A stretch of DNA of 64,000 nucleotides. Origin: Diplonema papillatum. Taxonomy: Eukaryota; Euglenozoa; Diplonemea; Diplonemida; Diplonemidae. The stretch is taken from positions 147,001 through 211,000 of the forward strand of contig JAPJBO010000071.1 in assembly GCA_030068145.1 (NCBI GenBank), read 5' to 3'. Of the stretch, positions 58,296-64,000 are shown piece by piece; the stretch's first letter is position 1; every line of letters starts with the position of its first letter. The position numbers and the translations under genes were made by a program. The notes below the pieces were generated by a model. The model was not told the DNA's origin. It did no database searches and worked only from the letters and a program-made list of their open reading frames with translations.

Positions 58296-61200
58296 TTCAG
58301 GTTTGGATTTTGGGAGCATTGCCTCATGTGAATTCTGAGACCTATTTCTCCCACGAATGGTGAACCAGCTTTGGTGACCTGATACATCGATATGTTTCCC
58401 GACTTGCGGATCGTGCTCGGTCATTTGAAGGGGCGTGGACAGTCGACGAGTGGTCTGGTTGAGATGAAGAAGCTCCTCGTTCGGCCGTGGATGTGGTATG
58501 ATTGGTCGTGGTTGTGGTTGCGGATGCTGTTGAAGACGAGTCGGTGAGGTCGCTGTGCTGGCGCTGAGGTTCCGGTGAGGCTCGTACCTCCGGGTGGTCA
58601 CCTTCGTCTCGCGCTGGGCTATCAGCCGGGCTACCGAGCCCTTGGAAAAGCAACTCACTATTAAAAGCAGGTGAAAAGCCGCTAGTGAGCACAAACAGAA
58701 GGGGAAGAATTCAATTGACCGGCCCCCTCGCAACCTCGCGCAAGGACAGGAGCAAGGTGGTCCTGTGCTACGTCGTAATAAAAACCCAAATGGGCCCAAG
58801 ACTAAATTCAAAGCGAATTTCTTGAGCAAGCAACGCGGAGCAGTGGTGTTAGTACGCTGCCAACTACTAATTTTTAGTAACAACAATGCATTGTTAACAC
58901 AAAAAAGAGGGCCCGTCGACACTTCTGCGGGGTACTCTCTTCCAGCGTTTATTGTGGTTTAGAGGTTCGGTGTTTTAGGGTCTCCGGTTGACCATTGAGG
59001 CTGTGAGGCGGGTGGTATGTGGGTAGTAGGTATGCTTTAATACGGCTAGCCATGTTTGTAAGTGTTGCGACCGACACCAAGAAGAAATTCGCTTTGAATT
59101 TAGTCTTGGGCCCCCCACGCGCATTCCTTCCGTGTGCCAACCACGCGGAAGGAAATCCAACCTGCAGCAAAAAAACGATTCGTAAGCTCTCTCTCGTCGG
59201 CTACTGCGGCAGCCTGTCGTTCGTCTCTTGTACTCCGACAACGAACTCAGCTTTTTTTTACGGGGGGTAATCTTAAAGGAGGGGGGTCGAATAATAACAG
59301 CTACTAGACACTTCTGGTTGTCAAACTTCGCACTACCACTATTTGATCCTAATACTGTTCGGCTACCGGGAACTTTTTTCAGTATCCGACAACTCGAATA
59401 ATAACACAGGTGTTATTATTCGACCTGGCGTCTGTCTTTTTCATGCATGTTCGATGCTTCGCAGAATGCAGAGTTTTGTTTTGTCAGTTTTCCTTTCGCC
59501 AGGGCGATGCCGGTTTTCGGCTTTCGTGGGAAAAGCCAAGCTGGCTCGCGTTTCCGCACGCAGTTCGAAAGGACCGCGTCCGTGGTTGCTGCAGGATGCT
59601 TGCCACCCAACAAGGAAATTAGGGGACTGCGCTAATCCGAATCGTGCCAGAATAGGTGGCTGTAGTGCCCAGGCAGAGTTCGGGTCTCATGGTACTCGTG
59701 CTCGTTGTGGTCGTCACTGCAAGCTGCCCCTGACCCCCAGCCGCGGAAGAGGAAGGGTGAAAGATGGATACCAGCGTCGGCGTCCGCGTCGGCTTGTTCC
59801 GGCTGCGAAGACGGCGAGAACGGCTCCTCCCCGGCGGGGGCGGCCTCGTCGTCGACCTCGGCACCGTCTGCACTTGCAGCCGGCTCCCTCTCCGCCGCAG
59901 ACACAACAGCCTGCGCAGCCGCCGCGGTCGGGTTGTAGTTGTAAGGATCGTGCTCGTCCGCCGTGTCGGTTGTTGAAATGGCCGGCAGCGTGCCGTGCAG
60001 CGGCTGGACCTGCTTGTTTGTGACGTATTTTAAGAGTCATATAGTTCGCTTGAGAATCCGGGGGTTTAGAGTCTCCGGGTGACCTTCGTCGCATGGGTTC
60101 TTTTAAAGCTATTACGTACTGGGTGGGTTTGGGGGGGCATGCATGGCTTCTTTCGTGTACACTTTACTTGCTTGCTTTGGCAAGTCAGGTTCGAAACAAT
60201 TTGTGACCGACACCAAGATCTCACCAGGTTGGGGGAACATCTTAGTTTCGTGTTCAGGCGTTACTTGCCTCTCATGTGTTTGATGCTAGCATCAAGTCTT
60301 CTTCGCGGAATGCAGAGTCTTATTTTAGAGTTAAAGTTCGCTTGAAATTCCGGGGTTTTAGGGTCTCCGTGTGACCGTTCATGAATGGGTTCTCTTAGAG
60401 CAAGAAAGGGCTATGTGGTTACGGGTTGTATATTTAGTGCACGCTTTCGTTATGGGTTATGGCTAGCCATGTCCGGGACTGTTTGTGACCGCACACCAAG
60501 TACATTCCTTCGTGGAGTGTAGTCTTGGGCCCACGTTCTACAAATTGAGCAGGGGTTGCCTTGTAGCCCGTACCGGTCTGTTGTCCGCGTTTTTATGTAT
60601 TTTCTCGTAGAGTTGTGCTTGGGTTTCGCGACACTTGCGGTGCTTCACGTGGTGCAGGTTGTTTCCGCCCTAATATTTTCTGTTCTTTCTTTCTTTCGTT
60701 GTCGACAACTTCTTTTTTCTCCTTCTACTTTCTTTACCATTTTTGGACTTTCTGGTGCCGTAGAGTTCTTCTTTCTCTATGCCGCCCACGTCGATGTTCA
60801 GGTTGGGGGAGTGATCTTGTTGTGGAGTTCTCGGGGGACATGCATTTGTGTCGAAAAGGCCAGAACCCGAGTGCGGACACTGGTCCAGGAAAGACACGTC
60901 AAAAACGGTCAATGTTTTCTGCTGTGAAGAGATGTGCTACGAACCTTCTCCAAGGAGCACCAGGTTACCCGGTGTTGGATTCGTAAAACTCTCGAGTTTG
61001 ACCCATACGTTCACCAGAAGGCTTTCTGCGCGTTGGACAAACTACCTCCCCCTCCGTCCGTAAGGGGTTGAGGTTTGCTTGAGGTTCCGTCACTTAGGGT
61101 CTCTCGGTGACCTTTGCTAAATGGATTCTCTTAGAAGTAAGGGCTACGTGGGTGAGGCCTTCGATGGGGCACGTTCTTGATGAGGAGTCAAACAGAGAGC

Positions 61201-61751
61201 ATACCTTGTGACCTTCGTAAGGCTGGGCTCGGTCTCCCCCGCCTGCGGGAGCTGTGCGACCCATCATGGCCGAGATCTTCTCTTGTCGCTCCTGTTCGCG
61301 GTCACCTGCCTTTCTCTGCTTGAAGTAACCGGTCATCGTTGACGAGTAGTCGGATTTCACTTCGTCGTATTGGAACTGCAGCCGTTTGACCTGGTCTTGG
61401 AAGTGCTGAAGAGACATCTGCATCGCTTTCATCTGTGTGGATGTGTATTGGAGCTCAGTTGCGGGTGGATGTTCGCAGCGTATGTGTGCTTGGCTTCCTC
61501 ACGTCACAGCTGACGCTCCTTCTTGCTGCCCGTGATGTCTGGACCACGCGCTGTCCGGAACTGTAGCTTTGTTTGACAATGGCTCCCCGCTTCGTGTCCT
61601 GCGTGCTGCTGGCTGCAACATGTATCCGGGGGGAGGCGCCTTCTTGTGCACACACGGAGCAGCGAGCCGCGTCGTGCTTGGAACACTTCGCGTTCTTATT
61701 CCCTGTTCGCGTCACTGTTGGCCGTGCGCCAGCTGCCCTCCTTTTCTCCAC
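58230..61751 (-). CDS. unknown coiled-coil protein, gene model
   Basis: Exons: 61503 to about 61751 (KCSKHDAARCSVCAQEGASP, TSRAARRSVSCD, donor GAC/GTGAGG, phase 0); 61205-61432 (MKAMQMSLQHFQDQVKRLQF, QYDEVKSDYSSTMTGYFKQR, KAGDREQERQEKISAMMGRT, acceptor CCACACAG, donor AAG/GTATGC, phase 0 to 0); 59772-60009 (VQPLHGTLPAISTTDTADEH, DPYNYNPTAAAAQAVVSAAE, acidic end, leaves phase 1); last, 58230-58657 after acceptor TGCTTTTAATAG. The middle two exons are strong; the first and last are weaker. The last could also be read in another frame (TADSPARDEGDHPEVRASPE-like, ending at 58342), and its end lies in a dispersed repeat. The product would have an N-terminal C-x2-H-x4-C-x2-C knuckle, a short coiled coil and a disordered Ala/Glu tail. 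No family recognised. Confidence 0.4.
58843..58905 (+). repeat. fragment of the foldback-element arm
   Basis: ACGCTGCCAACTACTAATTT, TTAGTAACAACAATGCATTG: a partial copy of the arm found at 52193-52440. Confidence 0.8.
58955..59125 (+). repeat. TCTCCGG motif and CCCAAGACTAAATTC repeat
   Basis: GTTTTAGGGTCTCCGGTTGACC at about 58967-58992; then AAATTCGCTTTGAATTTAGT and CTTGGGCCC (59084-59113), reversed relative to 58788-58828 and related to 60517-60533. These sit in an intron of the coiled-coil gene model. Confidence 0.7.
60025..60110 (+). repeat. TCTCCGG motif copy
   Basis: CCGGGGGTTTAGAGTCTCCG followed by GGTGACCTTCGTCGCATGGG, matching 17700-17760. Confidence 0.75.
60323..60410 (+). repeat. 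TCTCCGG family, long copy (twin at 16303)
   Basis: Nearly identical over about 85 bp to 16303-16395. A short palindromic word, TGATGCTAGCATCA, lies just upstream at about 60280-60295. A further diverged copy is at 61070-61145. Confidence 0.85.
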
Positions 61752-61759
61752 TCTGCCTC

Positions 61760-62680
61760 ATGTATGCGTGTGTGTTGTGGACCCGTTTTTGCGTGGTGCC
61801 TTCGTGTGCGAGAGGCGTCCACGCTTCCTTCCGTTTCAAGTACCTGTTGTCGGTACAAACGGCACCATCGTGAAGGAGATGACCTGAGGCCGCGGGTGCT
61901 ATACTGCTCAGCCCGCAGACTACAGCGCTGCGGCGATTGTGAAGCTGACAACGAAGGGATCGCGAAGTGCTGCACAGAGCACCGCCCCAGTTGAACACTT
62001 GCAACCCGCGGGAACATCTGCGGTCCGCCGGGTAGGGGCTTCGCACATTCCTTGCACCGGGGCTTCCGGTGTAGTGCATATTTCTCCGGGGGGGCGAGTT
62101 GATGGTGTGTGTGTGAGCCGATTGCAAGAACGTTGAAGTATGGCTAAAGATAAGTGGTGTCACCTGAGGGGGTAATCTCAGGGCCACCCACGTGATAAGC
62201 CAAGAGGCAGCGGCTGCCGGCTTATCCCGTGACACCTTTTATATGTACGTTATAGAAAGAGTAGCGTTGGCACTCTTACAGGTTCGTTCCCTCGTAGCTC
62301 GCCGGGAACGGGCACTCCAGTGAAACTGGGTATGCTACCGTTTCGTATTTTAAATGGTAATGTACTCAACAGCGCACTGGTCCCATCTGCACCGTGTTCG
62401 TCCTTCAAGCCACGGACAGAAGGCGGACTGTCATCATCGCGGAGCTTGAACGCCTGCAGCAGATTGGGCGGCGCGGTGGGAGTCTGGTTCGCCAGGCGAC
62501 CCCTCGAGTAATTGTGACTGTTTACTGTTATTCTTCTTTCGATTTTGGCGTAGTGGCAGCAGGGGGGGTCATTCTAATCCCCGAAATTCCGGGAAAATCA
62601 TGGTTAAAAAGTTGGCCGGCAAGAATCTTTTTTTTTGCATGGGTCACAAAATTTCTTCACTCACTGTAGCCGGTAATATT
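61760..62680. repeat. no gene; dispersed repeat copies
   Basis: 62260-62345 is the 70-bp repeat (twin at 58225) and 62345-62505 a diverged copy of the 121-bp-related repeat. Plus-strand 61917-61990 reads RRLQRCGDCEADNEGIAKCC, TEHRP, reminiscent of the Cys-rich words at 27.4 kb, but no gene structure was found. Confidence 0.5.
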
Positions 62681-62684
62681 TCAC

Positions 62685-62790
62685 GGGGCCAGTTTTTTTT
62701 TTTTTTTCACGGAAACCGTTTTTTTTTAACGGCAGGCCGTTTTTTCACGGCCCCAAAAAATTGCCCGCCGTGAAAAAATGAGCCCCAGGG
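62685..62790. repeat. T-tracts interleaved with short hairpins
   Basis: T15 and T9 tracts alternate with CACGGAAACCG, AACGGCAGGCCGTT and CACGGCCCC. Word TTTTTTCACGG and its reverse CCGTGAAAAAA both occur several times, so multiple small stems are possible. It lies about 70 bp downstream of the stop of the C19 peptidase ORF and may be its 3' end or the end of a mobile element. Confidence 0.7.
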
Positions 62791-62859
62791 TAAACGGGTG
62801 CGGAGTGAAACATAGACCAGCCAGCAATCAAGAACCCGATGAGGCTCAAACGACGCGGA

Positions 62860-64000
62860 TCAGAATCTCACACCCGCGAGGTGGCAACGTCTCTCATGCG
62901 CGCGGAGTCCCCTCAGACCTTGGAACGTCTGGCCATCCTTCGTGCATTCGACGGAGCAGTGTTGACATCGCAGCACCGGGGAACCTGTTAACTGCTGTTC
63001 AAACAACTGACCATGCGGTGTCAGACATTGGGAGTCCGGCAAGGGCGGGCAGGGTGGCGAATTACCAAAGGGGCAGAAGGAGTCAGGTGATCCTTCCGAC
63101 TGCCGGCTCATCAAATTACCGGCTGAACCTGGGGGTGCAGGCAAGTCGGGTAGCCGATCCTGAGTAGGAAGCACCATGGAGGGTGACGGGGCACGGACAG
63201 TCATGTCGTGGGCATTCCGGGGGATCCGGACAAAGGCCGCGAGGTAAACGTCACCCCACGGAATGTCGTCGACAGAGGTGACGTGCAGGTCGTCGAAGAG
63301 GATCCACCCCGTGTCTTGCGCAACGTACGTGACGTAGTGCCCGCTAGCCGTATCCTCCCCCATGTGCACCACGACGGCTGCGAGGCGTAGCAGATGGTCC
63401 GGCGGTCCGAAGAAGGGGGGCAGTTTCACGTCATTCTGGCGCCTGGCACCGTTTCTCGTGTAGATGCCAAACTGCATCAGAACACATTCAGCTGTCAGAC
63501 GGAGATCCATGCTTTCAACCACCGTACCTACAGCCTTGCAGTCGCATACTCTCTCCGGATTCACAAACCCGTGCACGTGGAGAGAGTCTTCCAGCTTCCT
63601 TCCGCAAGGAATTTGCAAACATTGCATTACCTGACTGCTGGAAGAAGTGCGTCCACATGCACTGCATCGTACTGAGCTGGTCCAGCCGTTCTCCAAGCAT
63701 GTTACGAAGAGTTGGTAGCCCGGGCAGGGGGTCCCCGTTTCGTCCGGACCCAGCGTCGCACTAGTCGCGCTGAGTATCGCTACCAGAGCTTCGTGCGCAT
63801 CGTGCTGCCGTGCATCGCAGAAGTTTGCGAACATGCTCAGGATGGCTTGGACACCCATTCTCCGACAATCCCGGCTACGCTGGTCACCACTGTCGCGAGA
63901 GCTTGACAGCATGGCAAAGTAAGCCAGGAAGTCCCCGAGAAATCCACGGCAGTTGGGGAGGTCCTGCGCAAGGCTCCAGTACATCTCTCTGATCGGCCCA
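62860..64000 (-). CDS. C19 ubiquitin-specific peptidase with C2H2 finger, 5' partial
   Basis: Open on the minus strand from the window edge to TGA at 62860-62862, at least 379 codons. USP landmarks in order: DARQHDAHEALVAIL (QDAHE box, about residues 58-72 counting from the Met at 63984), VRCSACGRTSSSS (finger CxxC), VCDCKAVGTVV (second knuckle, one Cys shifted), LTAECVLMQFGIYTRN (LP-x-L-x-RF region), TASGHYVTYVAQDTGWILFD (His box, catalytic His) and D in FDD. The Cys box (N-T-C-Y/F) must lie beyond the window. After a Pro-rich linker there is a C-terminal finger, LRCQHCSVECTKDGQTFQGL followed by RGLRAHERRCH. USPs remove ubiquitin from proteins. The finger resembles those in some non-LTR retrotransposon proteins, so a mobile-element origin is possible. 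No intron is evident in the part seen. Confidence 0.75.
   Translation of the reverse strand, partial: GPIREMYWSLAQDLPNCRGFLGDFLAYFAMLSSSRDSGDQRSRDCRRMGVQAILSMFANFCDARQHDAHEALVAILSATSATLGPDETGTPCPGYQLFVTCLENGWTSSVRCSACGRTSSSSQVMQCLQIPCGRKLEDSLHVHGFVNPERVCDCKAVGTVVESMDLRLTAECVLMQFGIYTRNGARRQNDVKLPPFFGPPDHLLRLAAVVVHMGEDTASGHYVTYVAQDTGWILFDDLHVTSVDDIPWGDVYLAAFVRIPRNAHDMTVRAPSPSMVLPTQDRLPDLPAPPGSAGNLMSRQSEGSPDSFCPFGNSPPCPPLPDSQCLTPHGQLFEQQLTGSPVLRCQHCSVECTKDGQTFQGLRGLRAHERRCHLAGVRF

Noticed and set aside
61573-61887. Plus-strand ORF starting MAPRFVSCVLLAATCIRG, signal-peptide-like
   Set aside because: The opposite strand carries a splice-compatible exon; composition after the first 20 codons is poor and there is no partner exon.

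Overview
Eukaryotic nuclear DNA from a repeat-rich genome, most likely a protist or microalga. The reasons are spliceosomal introns with GT-AG borders and some probable GC-AG ones, pieces of nuclear 28S and 18S rDNA, C2H2 and PA14 protein architectures, and non-LTR, hAT-like and tyrosine-recombinase mobile elements. The rRNA pieces are divergent and I cannot name the taxon. Genes are sparse, nearly all confident host exons lie on the minus strand, and introns are long and packed with repeats.

Layout. 0-8.3 kb: a mobile-element block with two long uninterrupted ORFs pointing away from each other, a hAT-like transposase (minus) and an unassigned transposase-like ORF (plus), with inverted and direct end repeats. 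8-13.3 kb: weak exon candidates and simple repeats. 13.7-21 kb: dispersed repeats, a mobile repeat with a 15-bp minisatellite core, two tRNA-like Pol III units, two exons of an unknown minus-strand gene with a 28S fragment in the intron between them, 121-bp and 63-bp tandem arrays, and an 18S 3' fragment. 21-29 kb: isolated minus-strand exons, an OTU-like fragment, a 36-bp minisatellite and the first of two related inverted-end elements. 29-41 kb: exons of a secreted PA14-domain protein gene spread over 12 kb. Its introns hold a frameshifted tyrosine-recombinase element, a 16-unit array of 22-bp hairpins, a non-LTR 3' end, a 294-codon ORF whose 3' end has been amplified into a satellite, and a 560-bp TG array. 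41-52 kb: a BuGZ/ZNF207/SUF4-type gene with a 4.3-kb intron containing about 305 TAG units. 52-53.2 kb: a foldback-like element. 54.6-56.1 kb: a complete three-exon S-adenosylmethionine synthetase gene. 57-61.8 kb: an unknown coiled-coil gene. 62.9-64 kb: a C19 (USP) peptidase running off the window edge.

Clearest functions: S-adenosylmethionine synthesis (54.6-56.1 kb), a probable mitosis or transcription zinc-finger protein (45.5-51.8 kb), a secreted PA14 protein (29-41 kb) and a deubiquitinase-like protein (right edge). They share no pathway. The dominant biology is mobile DNA and its remnants: several families occur as multiple copies inside the window, so their ends can be defined by comparing copies. 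Gene models were built by eye from reading frame, splice sites and phase; none has transcript support here.
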